Below, in pieces: positions 9,493 to 21,834 of a DNA stretch of 64,000 nucleotides. The DNA comes from Phoronis australis (Eukaryota; Phoronida; Phoronidae), in NCBI GenBank assembly GCA_002633005.1, contig NMRA01000002.1:2452369-2516368 (forward strand). The letters are read 5' to 3'. The notes under the pieces are model-generated. The model did not search any database. It had not been told where the DNA came from and was given only the letters and a program-made list of their open reading frames with translations. Every line of letters begins with the position of its first letter. Positions within the stretch are counted from its first letter, which is position 1. Made by a program: the position numbers and the translations under genes.

Positions 9493-12400
9493 AGTTGTGT
9501 TTCAAAGTAGTCTGTTTACCATTGTCTTTATTGCATGAGCAGAGGGAGCCCCAGGAACTTCAAAGGTTGTCTCAAATTGAAAGAGGAAAGATCCGGGAAA
9601 TAGATGGTCGGGTAAATGATGTTAACCACGCCTGTATGGACGACTTCCTTTTACAAACAGGAACATTCAGTATGCTAAAAGTGTTATACTTTAGCTAGAA
9701 AAGTGGTTAATCGAAACGCGAATCGCAGAAAAAAAACTTCCCAAAGTGCACCCAACCCAGAAATCGAAGACTACAGACTTTTGTTGTTTAACTCTCCGCG
9801 AAGCGTTTCCTAGACAAATCTCGTGGAAATACACTGTAGTGTACGGACTCCAACTAAGTTATATAATACCGCAAGAAAACTCTTAGACTGTATCAATACA
9901 TGGCATAAAAGTACATTTTGTTTTTTTTCTGAGAAAAACACATTTTGGGATTGTTTTTGACTGGGTTAGACGGCGAAGTTATAACTTTGAATAGTGAGAG
10001 TTAAAAACAACACAATCTGTTGCTTTTTGTATTGTCATTGCAAATAAACAATTCCCTTGAGGTTGCTTGCAAGACATTCGCTGAAATAGAGACTGGCATC
10101 TTCAGCATTTAAAATACATGTACACTGTTCATGGTGGTGTCTTACCTGCAACCACTGACAGCTTCGACAGAACGCCACACATCAGCATAAAGGTACGACA
10201 GTCTTGCCACAGCATTGTCGTATAACAAGTGTAGTTATTAGATTTCAGCTGATAAAAATTTCAAAATCAATCATTCATGCTCATTTAAATGGCCTTTGCG
10301 CGTACAATGAACCCAAAAACGTTGAGTAAGCGTTACCAAAGTTTTGACGTCCTACCACCAGATAACCGATGATGAGTTTTTAAAATATTCATATGTTTTG
10401 TCTCAACTCATAGCTATTAATCCGAGAAGTCCGATGGGAAATTTTTGCGAATTAGCCATATAAATATATAATCACTAACTAAAAGATTAACTGCATCTAG
10501 ACCTTCAATCATAAACCGCAACAGGCCAAAGTTTCACAAGCAACTATTAAACTTTCTGAAAGTCCTGAGGATGACAAATGTAAGGGCAGTTTGTTTGCCA
10601 TGAAATCCCAACCTAAATTTTCTATGAATGTAAATTGTTCAGAAAGAAACATTTAGAAAACAAGAGTCAGAAAATGGACGATTTAGGTAATGTGGCGACT
10701 ATCACAGAAAGATGACGCATTAGTTTTGAATGTGAATTCCATTCCGAATTACAACCTAAAATGGAAATCACATTGACTTGAAGCACATCAGCCTTTGGCG
10801 GTTTGTTCACGTCGCCGTATTTTTGAAACTCGACGTACTTATAGAATTCATGGATGACGTGTCAGACGGAGATGAAAAGCTCTTTCGTGACGTAGATGCA
10901 TTTGAAACAATATGTTTTATCTTTCTGCAACCTGTTCCAGATTGTGTGTGTGTTAATAAACAGTCCATGTCCAATTTGTGAATCAATAGAACACACCAGT
11001 ACAGAAATTTAGTAATCATCTCAGACCAATACTTTTGCTCAACTACACTGTAATCTTCCGTTAATACGAATATGATTCACTGAAAGGCGACACCCAGTCC
11101 ACGGACATGACGTAGGAGGTCAAAATCTTCTGGTTCAAACGTACGTGGTGTAAAAGATGAAGTGCATGGGGGATTAGAACAACCCTCTGTGAACAGACAC
11201 GCGGGCACTGCGGTACATGCTGTTGTCAGTCTGTAATCACGTGATTCAAGATCTCCCACGATCGCTGCCATGTGATCAGTCACATGACATACCTGTTTCC
11301 GGCTAATGAGGTGGCACTGAACAGTTAGGCTGTGCGGGTTGCGGCCAATTTTCATTCCCAAACTATTAAAATCTAGGGGTAGGCCAGGCTTGGGGACGGT
11401 TATTTTTTAGTTGAATGTAAGCCAAGTGAATGTGGTTTGTTTATATTTGTGAACATGTTGAGAATGAAAAAAGACCATTTGCTCGGCTGTAGCTGCACTC
11501 TTAGTATGAAGATGGTGCCGGGCCCCCTGTTGCAATTATGCATTGCTGGGTAGCAACTGATAAATTGGCCGCGATTTCAGGTAGCCCTCAAACAAGCCAG
11601 ATTTTCCAAAAAAAGTAGTTGGTTGACAGTACATTTGGACCACATTTGCTTTCGGAATCTAATGTTGGCTTTAGTCGAGCATCGGCAGGGAATTCAGTGG
11701 TGGTTTTGATTGACCGAGTGACTACATGTAAGTGCCAATTTTGCGTGTTTTTTTGCCCTTATTTTTCATAGTTTAGCCTGGTTTTCAGTGGGAGTGAAAG
11801 GGTCAAAAATACAAGAGAGACTTATGTTTCTGTGCTTATCTGTAAGGCTTGTGATGTGAAACTTGACTCAATTTTTTTCTTCAAGTTTCTTTGCATGCAG
11901 TTTTTAATAGAGTGAAGAAAGGGTGAAGAGTCCATTGACGTGTGTTCTGATAGGCAAACATCTGTGAGAACTGTTCTGTGCCTCCTTACTAATCTGCTGA
12001 AGCCCATGGAGATGGGCGTAATATCGCTTCAATCCAGTAAGTCCAGAAGTTGTTTTATTTTCATGCCTCTTTTTGTAACTTCAGCATCAATTACATAATG
12101 TACTTCGTTTAACTTACAGTAATAGTTATTCATTCTTCAAATTTTGGACAAGCTAATTTGGATTCCGACAAGATGAATTGAAGTACAATTGTAAAAGACA
12201 ACCAGTTAAAACTGTTAATGTCGAGCCCTGCCTATATTAAAACAAAAACACCATTCAGTCACTATATCATTCTCCAAAAATATTTTTTTCCTGCGGAGAC
12301 TAGTACAGCCCCGAAGCATACATGTATAGAGAGATATGTACTATTTTAATACAGTTATATTATTACTATACAATGTAATATTTCACAATGCCTATCAACT

Positions 12401-13336
12401 TTAAAAATCAAAGCATGAAAATTAAGTGCTCGGTATAACTTGGAGTGTCATGATTCTGCCGAGTTAATCGTGTTTATTTTTTCTCTAGTATTAGCAGGTG
12501 GACGCACATCACGATGCCAGCAAAACCCCCTTGAGAGGCCTACCACATAATCGGTGTCGATAACGGAGGTGGTCACGATCTGTGCAGGAATCTTAGCGCG
12601 TGAATTTGGTGAACAATCCGGCCACACTGAGGCACCAATAGCTTGCAAACAGCAATGTTGATAATATCAAGCTGGTCGGTGATCGTGATTGCTGGTAAAC
12701 AACACCAGAATCACTTAGCCATAGAAGACATTCCCAGGTTCGATACTAGAATAAACAATAAGTTAGACAAACAACGGTGGCAAAATTATTTAATTCAATA
12801 TATACTGAAAACTGCGAGCTCTTGTGGTTTCAGAGGTCATTCATTAGTTACGCAGCTCTCGTTAACACGTCGACCTAAACTTAGCGAAAAAAACGACAAA
12901 CAACCATAGTCCGTAGAAAGTACACGAGAAGATGGTAACCGGAACGGCCCACGATCGCAGTGATTCTTGTGCACATTAAATGTGAAAGTTCCGCATCTGA
13001 TTCCACTCTTAAGGATATTGTCAAATCGGCAAATATTAGCCGGTCCCAAGAGACTACAGAAGCTTTGACTCATCACAGAAAATTCCATTGTAGCGTGGCC
13101 CCACACCCACTCAGAGAGAACTCTGCACGTAGTCGCTAGGAAAGCCATAGCAAGTTGTCGCTATTTGTCTTCAGCCTCCCGTTCAGTAACGTCAGGACCT
13201 CGCTAAAAAGCAAGACTTCGCGAGATTACGTGAGATATTGCCGTGCATTTTAAATGAGAGCACGTGACATTGACTACGTTTTAGCTAGGTCCTAGCATAG
13301 GTCCTAGGTCTACTGAACGCACGCCTGTTTTACTCC
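9493..13336. other. Intergenic between WSC gene region and transporter gene A
   Basis: No conserved gene was recognised. Minus-strand open frames at 11077-11361, 12448-12648 and 12837-13148 have fairly balanced composition but no family resemblance or clear splice partners. The last two lie just 3' of gene A and may be partly its untranslated region. Confidence 0.45.
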
Positions 13337-16300
13337 TCACTTTCCATTCCTCCGACATTTCTTTAAAAGCGGAAGTAGCAGTAAGATAAAGCCACCGCTA
13401 CCAATCAGAGCTCCGCTGACAATAAAGGAGGTGACGTAAGAGCCTGTTCTGTCGTACAACCAACCTGAAAATCACCAGAAACAGATATCCAAATGTTATC
13501 AACACTTCGTGGCGACATTACCAAAGCAGTTTATGTTAAAAGGGACTACCGCAAAGTCCGTTTGACAGCATTCCTTGAACTATAACCTTGTAACTTTGGC
13601 TCCCACACAAAGTTAAAGAGCGTCACTCTGACCACTAATGAAGTGGTGTAATGATTAGCTAATTTTGCTTCGTCTGGTTAAACGTGAGAATCGTCACGTA
13701 AACTGCATTTTGCCTTGCTCAACTGTATTTCGAGGTCATTAATTAGGTCAAAAGACTGGTTAGTCTCCATAAATTTGACGTATTTGATTTTTCTTCAGTG
13801 CATTTGGTTTTATCTTTCATGAAAGTTGTGATTTATAATGAATTTGTTTTAATTTTCACAAAACGATTTAAATTTTAAATTGTTTTAAACCCGAGTCACT
13901 CCGCATTGTCTTTATTTCCAATAATTCAGACCCTGTAGGCCCTCCAAAAATGGTTTGCTGTCAATCTTTGGAGTAAATGGGAAGTGGCTGTCACGGGTGG
14001 TATTCAAACGCTCCTTCAAGTTGTTTGCTTGGATTTGGAACACCTCCGAGGAACAAGTTGAAGCTATGAAAATACCCGAGGTGTTCCAGATGGACCTTCA
14101 GATTTTTGACTATCGATTCCGACTTACGTCAGTTTACGCAAGGCTGCGTCAGTTTACGAACAAAAAGTCCAAAATACTAGGCTTTATCCCATACGCGTTG
14201 AATCTGTGGAAGGAAATACGGCCATGTAATAAAGTTTTCCGTATTCACCTCCCGCACTACTTCAACAGTGACCTCTGACATGGAAAGTTCAAAACGTAGG
14301 CCAATGTCCACTCCACGTCGTTAGCCGGATCGATCACAAAACTCAGTTCGGAAAATAGATTAAAGTAATAGAATTATAGCAGACAAGTGTAAATAACGTT
14401 CAACATACAATCAGGTATGAACCGTAACATCTGGAACAGGACTCTTAATTATATGACATTTCTGTCTCAGTTTTCATTTGCTAAATATTTTATCGTTTGC
14501 AACTCAGGCGCTGATTTCTCGGTAACTACATTATCAAATATAGTTGTTATTTAACTATTTTCAGGAGACGTTACAAGTTCAATGAAAAGTTACCCTTGTT
14601 TTCATCTTTGTTATCTCTTTTCAAGTAATAAATCGTTACATTAAAAAATGTTTCTTTTACTAGGGAAAACTTGCAGCCTAACGCGCAAGTACATACATAT
14701 AGGATGTGCTCCGCCACCTGAACACTCTGACTGAAGTATTTAAAAAATCTGCGGAAACAATGAAAGAAACTTAGGAATTCGAAGCGTATGGGCTAAATAC
14801 AATCGGTCGAGGTCGATACTCGGAATAATGCCGAGTGGTACGTTTTGTATTTATCCCATACGCTTCGAATTCCCATCTTTCTTTCATTTTTCCGCAGATT
14901 TTTTAAATACTTCACTCAGACTGTTCACGTGGCGGGAGGTGAATACGGAAAACCTTATTACATGGTCGTATTTCTTTCGACAGATTCAACGCGTATGGGA
15001 TAAATAACGCGTTGCTGTGCATCATCGCACCATGTACCATAGTTGTCTATAATCTATTATTGCACAGATCACCCAAATAATGATAGAGTCCTTTGAGTTC
15101 CAGTTAGCTGCTCATTCATATTAGAATACTAGTTTTTTTAAACATTATTAGAAGCGACTCTAATGTTCGTAACGTATGTACACCATTCTCAATGTAGCGA
15201 ATTATGACTGTGTTGTCAACAAACTCCTGACGAGTTATCTTGCGACCATGAACGTTTTGAAAATGGTCTTGTGTTGCCTAGTGGAATATTTGGCATTGAA
15301 TGGAACATTTCATTAAATAAACCGAGCACCGACAGCCTGACAATAGTTGATGTCGTTCTCAGGGTTCTTGGCGTGTAGAGCGCCATGGTTAGCGAGGTGC
15401 TCATCTTGCACTGAAAATTTTCAATAGTTTGTACATGTATATATGGAATGGCATGTTCCCATACTTGGAAACTGCCCGCTTTTAGCGGGACCTTCCAGAT
15501 TTTTTAAGGTTTGTCCAGCTTTCCACCAACGCATCGGAATTTCTTACACTTGATTTTATTTACGTATTAACGTGTGGTTCTGTGCAATAAAAGAGATTTT
15601 GCAAATGGCAGGTTACGCGCACGGCTTATCCAAACTTTTTGCACCTTTTCACGCCAAGCGAAAAAAGGAAGAAAATCTCGGAATCTTTCCAGGTGTTACG
15701 ACGCAAATTCGTCCCTTGCGATATTCCCTAGATCAAAATGTCCCGCTTTTTCGTTTCCGAATTTTGGCAACTATGTTCTTCATTCTGATCCCGGGTTCTC
15801 CAAATTACCACCAATCGGTTTATTTTTCTACAATTGAATGATTAGCCACGATCACCTTACCCATGAACGGCGTGCATGTCATCGAAAGTATTCCATAAAG
15901 ACTGTTTGAAATGACAAAGACTTCCACCAGAACATCCATCGAAAACAGATCTAATACCAGTTGAGTTACTATAGCAAAACGAGCTGTAAAGAAGATAGAA
16001 AGAATGATGGTACTATTTTTTGGAATTAGAAAGATGAAAAAATCGCACAAGAGGGTGTTAATCAATTCATCTTGAACCACAATGAAATACTGATTTGGTC
16101 CACAACTTCTCATTCAAGTTTACCTAACGATCGACTAAGGCAAGCTTTACCGGGTAGCACGAAATCTTACTTGGCAGCTAAGAGACTATTGAAATATAGA
16201 TGAATGGCACCGATGTAGATTACTTACATGCTGAAAACCCATAAAACACGGCGCAAACCACAAGTGAAGCGTACGTGTTGCAGAAGCCAACCACAACGGT

Positions 16301-19300
16301 AGATAATCCACCAATCATGAGCGTTCCAATAAATACGTAGATCCTGTAAGGAGCAACCTGCTTTAAATCTGCGAGTGCCCCTAAAACTATCCGAAAAACT
16401 GTATTGACAATGCCGATGACGGAGATCAAGAATGCTGCGTCTTGTGGATTGATACCTATGCTTTTCGCATAATCAGGGACAAACATGTACGGAGCTGCAT
16501 TTCCCGCGCTTGAGAAAATAGTGTGTAGCAGGAAAATGTGAAAGATCGGATCCCTCAAAACTCGTAAATATCGAGCGGTATTCGTTTGTGTTGTTATAAC
16601 AGAGGCACTCGCTCCACCTTCGTCGTCTTGAAATGCCACCGAAAAAATTGACGAAAACGACGAAGCAAGTATAGGTGGTTTAAACTCGTTTGATTTCTCT
16701 GTCAATCCATTGCTCTCCATTTTGACACTGTTTTCTGACACAGTCACTTGAGTGGGGCTTTCCGTCGTGTAGGAATTCTGAAAGAAGAAAATCAAGCAAA
16801 ATTCAATTTGCAACTTCAAACATAAATGATGGCAGCGCTACCTTTTCGACGCCATTTTGTAATTTGACTTTACACAGTTTCACCAATTTTATTGTGCCCT
16901 GGCGCTACACGGATCATTTAGCCATGTTACTGCAGGGAATTGTAAAATTGGTTTCGTGCAAGAGTTAGTCAATGCACTTCATTGTGAAGAGGATGAGTCG
17001 ATCATTGTCTTTTGGTAGCTCGCGAATGACTGCGAAAAATGTTACCATTGGCTCAAGTGGTGCAAAGGTCGCTCCTGCAGCCAGTCCATTAGCTACGACT
17101 CCTCCAAGAATGAGGATTGCTCCTTTCCACCCGTACAAGTCCAACAGGTACTGACAAAGGGGTGGCATAACAAACATGCCCACACCAGAGCCACACACGG
17201 CCAACCCGGACGCAAATGACCTCCTCTTGTCAAAGTACCATCCAACGCAGACGACACTGGGTAAATGCATCATTGAGAACCCAAGACCTGAAAAAATATT
17301 CACCTTGACTGTTATCTCTATAAACAGCTGGACAGCTAACTGAGTAGGATAACATTTTGCCCTTGTCTGTCAAAGACAAAGGGAATCTGTACGCTATGAT
17401 GGGCATCTGTAGACCCAAGTCCTAGTATTTTGCTCACTGTCTACGCTTTTTAAAAGCATTAACAACTAAAATTCAACATGTCTTAAAGCCCTCCATCAGT
17501 TGAGAAAACTGCATAAGATAGTAGTTATTCAAAACTACATCCTTTTACGACAAGGCAGCCCACGGCAGTCACCGATGGACAGCTGAAAAAGAAACAAAAC
17601 GTTCGTTCTCCATAACATTAGGCTACACTGTGCACGCAGCGCGGCTATGGTCAGTTTAATTCAAGTGTGAATAATATGAATTAACTTGTCAGTCAGTTCG
17701 AAGTTGGCGCCAAACCTTACTGACTTGAGCATAACTTATCGAAATATTGCGTTCTAAACAAACCCGCAATACTTATGGAAGAAATGACTGACCTTGCTCG
17801 CTTTTGAATTCCCGTAGAAAGCAGTGCAAAAACCGGTTTTGGGGATGTAATGATACAATTGAAGCTGTGTGTACACGTATTATCAGGAAAAAATGTAAAT
17901 AAATTGCGATTTTAAAGAAACACCACAACTGATAGACTTAAAAACAAGTGTGAAGATTTAGGGCACCCTAGTAATTCCAAATATTATGTTCGGGTAGTGA
18001 AATAAACAAATAATAAAACTGTAGCTTGTTTCATTAGGGTAACGACAACGCTGTGGTGGTACTGGGAGTCCCGTATTGTCCTAAGAATTGTGGTCGAGAT
18101 GAGTGTGCAAATATAACTCCAGTTATCTGTCTGTCTGTTTGACGCTGCAGTTGGGATCTGATTTGCCCCCATGCATGGAAGAGGTGAGTTTCCAAATAAA
18201 CTCGGCTACATGCCTTATTTGTTCTCTTGGCCGGTATCAGGGTTTCGTCCGGTACGATGAAATATTATCATACTCAGGCATTTACGTCAGTGAAAATGGT
18301 CTCACAAAACGAGCCTTACGCGAGAATTTAAGGAAAACTCGGATGGTTTCAGACCATTGGGTAACCTTGGGTTGTTTGTAAATCAAGTACTTCATTTGCG
18401 CATTCACAATTTAATGAGACTATGCACCTTTAACCGAACGAGAACTCCCTCACTCGCGGACCATGAAGGAGAAAGGTTGCCTAATTCTCTTGTTTATTCC
18501 CCGGTACGATGTATGAACGTCTGCGTCTTGGTAGAAAAACTTACCTGTAATGGCCCCAAGGGTAACATACAGGACGTAGATCTCAGATACAAAGGTGCTG
18601 GTAACTAGGCCAAGAGTCGCAAGAGTAGCGCCTGTTATACAAGAAACACGGCAGCCCCATCTTCGGACCACATAGCCTACTATAGGACCTTAAACAAATT
18701 ATCATTTGCATAATTCTGCAGGAAGTGCACAGTTATGTTCTCATTAACTTCATTTTGCAATAAGGCTGACGTTGTGGCACAAAAATGGAATACACGTCTA
18801 CTACATAAAAAGATTAATATGCAAAGGTATAATACATACACGTAAATGTAAGTATGATTTACTACTGTATAGTAAACCAGTCCTATTTAAAGGTTGGAAG
18901 TCCGAGTCCCATATACAATGTACACCACACTCAAATTACACATCGAATTTTAACCCACAAACGTCGAAAGTACGATAGCGCGAACACATTTATCTGCTGA
19001 AATAATACGGCGACTATACATGTAGGCCTAACTACATGGAAATCTAGCCAGTACTCGGCTTTTAAACTGACTAACGGAAATCAAGCCCCTCGAAACACGT
19101 ATTCACACTACGATTTGACATTTTGTTATTCGCTTTTACATGGGCAGCGCAGCACTGAAATAAGTGGGGTGCTACATGTATAGCCCCCTTGCCCCCTATA
19201 CGGTGTGCCGCGCATGTCCATAGGTTACACTGAAAGATGGGGGCTATAGCCCCCCCCCCAGTTCCCTACGGTACGCCGTCCATGTTTTAACTCCGCTATG

Positions 19301-21834
19301 TCCATTATTAATTAGCGGTGAACTCGTGAACTATATTATCCACTTGGCTCATTGGCTGACTCTCACAGGGGCGGATCCAAGATTTTGATTAAGGGGCTCC
19401 AGGGCAGAATATTAACCAAGATTTTTCCCGTCAGAAATTCGCTCCGCCGAACTGCCAAATGGAATCTGGAAGAATTTTAGGGGGACATGACCCCCTTGGC
19501 CCCCTTAAATCCGCCACCTGAGGCTTAGGTCACTACTAATTACAATATGGCGTCAATACATCAAAATCTGAGAGTACAAGATGGCACTGTTGATTTGATT
19601 CTTCATTGTAAGAGAAAGGTAAAAGGAGGCGAAATATAAACGGGAAGGTCTTTCATGGTTCCTTTAAATATCCTAACGGAGTTTCATATAGTTTTAACTA
19701 GAGCGCACTCACCAAGTACTTCTGCCATTCTTCAGATTTATGTCCATTTCACAAATCGATGGACCTTCAGCTCTGTATGAGCTGGGTATTGGGTAAATTT
19801 ACTTCTACAGTAGAGGTACATGTTTAAGCAAAGTGAAACACGGATTTCTCCAGATCTAAATAAATGCTACTCAGTGGCGTAGCGAGAGGGAGCAGTTGCC
19901 CAGGCGCCAACTGAGCGCCAAAAATAAAAAAGTAATTGTTGTAGTCGATCTCAAACGCGATGCCTGAAAATACAAATATTAGTTGCGTGACTCCACTGCC
20001 AAACAGCAGATTCGTTTAGAATAGTGTTGTAAAACGAACGCATAAAATACATGCAGGTATATCAAAATAGTCAAATTCATAGGCCCAAAGTACAGTTCAT
20101 AACAAATGAAAATGCCAGATGCACTTGAAAAGTGCATGATAAAACTGGCAATATATTTATTGCGATTTTTCATTAAATAAAAAATTTTGCCAATACTGCT
20201 TTTACTTCAGAATTTTGTGTGTAAATATAACCAAATGGTTTGGCCAAAGGCAGAGATAGGTCTCAATGCAGCCTGCCGCTTTCGACAGCAAAATTCATTT
20301 TACACACAGCGAAATTTTCGAAACAGTCATAATAACAAGTGAAGACTCGTATACATGTAAACATGTAAACATGTATACTCAGCGGTTTCAAATTGAGGAA
20401 ATTCTTACAACTTATAAATGTTATCACCGTTGCGGTGATACTACCAAGCAACTACGAAGGTTACGTCACACTTAGTACATGATGCGGCGATGTGCTTCTA
20501 TATCTGCTAGAATCCATGCTCCAGATTTTGAACTAACACTGAAGACAGTTATCATTATATGATAAACAAGGGATAGCGATCACATATTACACTGCAGAAT
20601 TTGATCAGTTCTATAGGCACACCCGGGGGGGGGTTCGGGGAGCTCGAATGAGCCCCCCCCCCTCAATTTGGCGAAAATGGCAAAAAGGTCCGCCACAGTG
20701 AAACAAAAAGTCCGAGTAAACGAGACAAAAGTCCACAGGAAGTTGACGACGAGGATCCACAATTCGTAGGCCTGCCCCTTCTTTTTTTAGTCCTCGTTTA
20801 TTTCTTTCAGTAAAAGGTCCCCACAACGAAATATTTGAGCCTCCCCTGTATTTTAGGTTGTGTGCGCGTATGTAGACTCACCTACGGACATAAACTCGTT
20901 CTGTTACACCTGTATAGTGCAAGACGTAAAGTCACGTTCGCCAGTAGAAAAACTATTGAGTACTTCCGTAACTCACCGGTAATTTCCGTACCGTCCTTGA
21001 CCTCGAGCGGCCCACGATGAAAGTGTGTGGGGGCTTTTTGTGAACATTTTTGTTCTTTGACTGCGAATTTCTTACGAAGTCGCCGGAACAGGACACCGTG
21101 AATGGTATTGGGAGAAAGAACTATTGAACCTCTGTTTTATGTAAATTTATTGAGTTTTATATTTGCTATGGACGGCTGAAGTGAAGCACCCCTGGAATTT
21201 CTAGTCGGGAGTGTCATAACTTGTAGTATTATATGTAGTGTATTGGGGACGATCAGAAGCTGAGGACGCTTGTGGTTGGTGAAATGAAAACTGACTTAGA
21301 CCAGGTGTAAACTGGAGACAAACCAGGTTTCACTAGACCACTGGTCTAAAAGTTAAACCACCTTTATAAAATTCATATTGTCTTTAAACCTAGTGTAAGT
21401 CCAGTTTAAACCAGGTTTAACTTTAAACCACGTTTACGAAATCAGCTGTTGATGTCTGATTGTTTGTATCCTGAAGATGTGTAATGAATAGACGAAACGT
21501 TGAATTAATGTGATTTTTTCATTTGTGCGGCGATTATCCGTTTCTTGATTCGATTATGGCCAAAAACTGACGTAATTGCTGGTATTATTATTCGTATTTA
21601 TAAATAAACATACTCACTTGAAAGCATGGTGCAACCATTGGTGATAGATCCCACCCATGACGTCACAACTCGGCTGGAGTGAAAGTAGTCGAGGAAATCT
21701 GAATAAAACACTCCGCAGGAATATACTAATCCATCAAACAGAAGATGGTTCACAAAGGAAGCAACCACAACCAACCACCCCCAGCCACCGTCAGGAGCGC
21801 TGAACGATACACGTTGCACGTCAGTAGCACTCAT
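13337..21834 (-). CDS. SLC16-type monocarboxylate transporter, gene A (six exons)
   Basis: A 12-helix major facilitator of the plasma membrane, in a family that carries monocarboxylates or related small solutes, often with protons. Exons on the minus strand: 21618-21834, 18545-18688, 17046-17287, 16228-16777, 15861-15983, 13337-13464. They total 1404 bases, so 467 residues plus TGA, with phases 1,1,0,1,1 all consistent. Exon 1 starts at ATG and has the family signature APDGGWGW at residues 13-20 entering helix 1. Exon 3 has GWYFDKRRSFASGLA, the second SLC16 signature, at helix 5. Exon 4 opens with a Ser/Thr-rich cytoplasmic loop between helices 6 and 7, then LRDPIFHIFLLH and ALADLKQVAPYRIYVF. 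Exon 6 ends after helix 12 with a short basic tail, KKCRRNGK. Donors and acceptors are canonical. The substrate and exact MCT subtype cannot be read from sequence. Gene B is a tandem paralogue. Confidence 0.93.
14183..14797 (-). mobile_element. Family 4 TIR element, copy A
   Basis: It lies in intron 5 of gene A. It begins TTTATCCCATACGCGTTG and ends CGAAGCGTATGGGCTAAA, giving terminal inverted repeats of about 20 bp. The interior (for example CCCGCACTACTTCAACAGTG, and CTTGCAGCCTAACGCGCAAG) matches the copy at 44.8-45.4 kb in opposite orientation. About 615 bp, no coding capacity. Confidence 0.8.
14711..14935. repeat. Large inverted repeat made by two family 4 elements head-to-head
   Basis: The arms 14711-14800 and 14848-14935 are near-complementary over about 88 bases around a ~47-base spacer. 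Landmarks are TGAAGTATTTAAAAAATCTG on the left and CAGATTTTTTAAATACTTCA on the right. The arms are the equivalent ends of copies A and B. The spacer holds a small palindrome, ACTCGG..CCGAGT. Confidence 0.85.
14850..15004 (+). mobile_element. Family 4 TIR element, copy B (internally deleted)
   Basis: Starts TTTATCCCATACGCTTCG and ends AACGCGTATGGGATAAA. Only about 155 bp: the ends match copies A and C but the ~450 bp middle is missing. The deletion joins TCAGACTGTTCACGTGGCGG directly to GAGGTGAATACGGAAAACC. Confidence 0.8.
15005..15860 (-). other. Intron 5 of gene A, remainder
   Basis: Intronic sequence between the family 4 cluster and exon 5. Overlapping open frames at 15572-15841 are chance. 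Confidence 0.6.
17288..18544 (-). other. Intron 2 of gene A
   Basis: 1.26 kb GT..AG intron. No repeats of the listed families were recognised and no other coding signal. Confidence 0.7.
19140..19290 (+). mobile_element. Family 5 short palindromic element, copy 1
   Basis: Contains GCAGCACTGAAATAAGTGG, GGGGGCTATAGCCCCC and ends CGGTACGCCGTCCATG. It matches the element at 27.17 kb. Inverted GC-rich ends and a central GGCTATAGCC palindrome suggest a small MITE. Confidence 0.55.
19366..19520 (-). mobile_element. Family 1 hAT-like MITE, copy 4
   Basis: Starts CAGGGGCGGATCCAAGATTT and ends TAAATCCGCCACCTG. 155 bp in intron 1 of gene A. Interior GGAATCTGGAAGAATTTTAG matches the family. Confidence 0.8.
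20349..20378. repeat. ACATGTA-rich palindrome
   Basis: Outer arms GTATACATGT and ACATGTATAC enclose a third ACATGT unit. It is the longest cluster of the ACATGTA hexamer-like motif that is frequent across the window. Confidence 0.6.
20614..20870 (-). mobile_element. Family 2 MITE, copy 1
   Basis: The ends TAGGCACACCCG and TGTGCGCGTA are degenerate versions of TGCGCGCACCC. The interior has the family cassette GGTCCGCC..AGTGAAACAAAAAGTCCGAG and GACAAAAGTCCAC. About 257 bp, non-coding, in intron 1 of gene A. Confidence 0.7.

Larger units (their letters stand above)
18689..21617 (-). other. Intron 1 of gene A, rich in short mobile elements
   Basis: 2.9 kb phase 1 intron (donor A|GTGAGT, acceptor AAG). 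It carries one copy each of families 1, 2 and 5. Around 21300-21430 is a cluster of inverted TTTAAACC/GGTTTAAA motifs that looks like another degenerate MITE. Near 21470-21500 CTGAAGATG..GACGAAACGTTG resembles the 3' end common to Penelope-type and related retroelements. Confidence 0.55.

Noticed and set aside
12738-12760. GGTTCGA-like motif suggestive of a tRNA T-arm
   Set aside because: No acceptor stem, D-arm or anticodon arm can be built around it.
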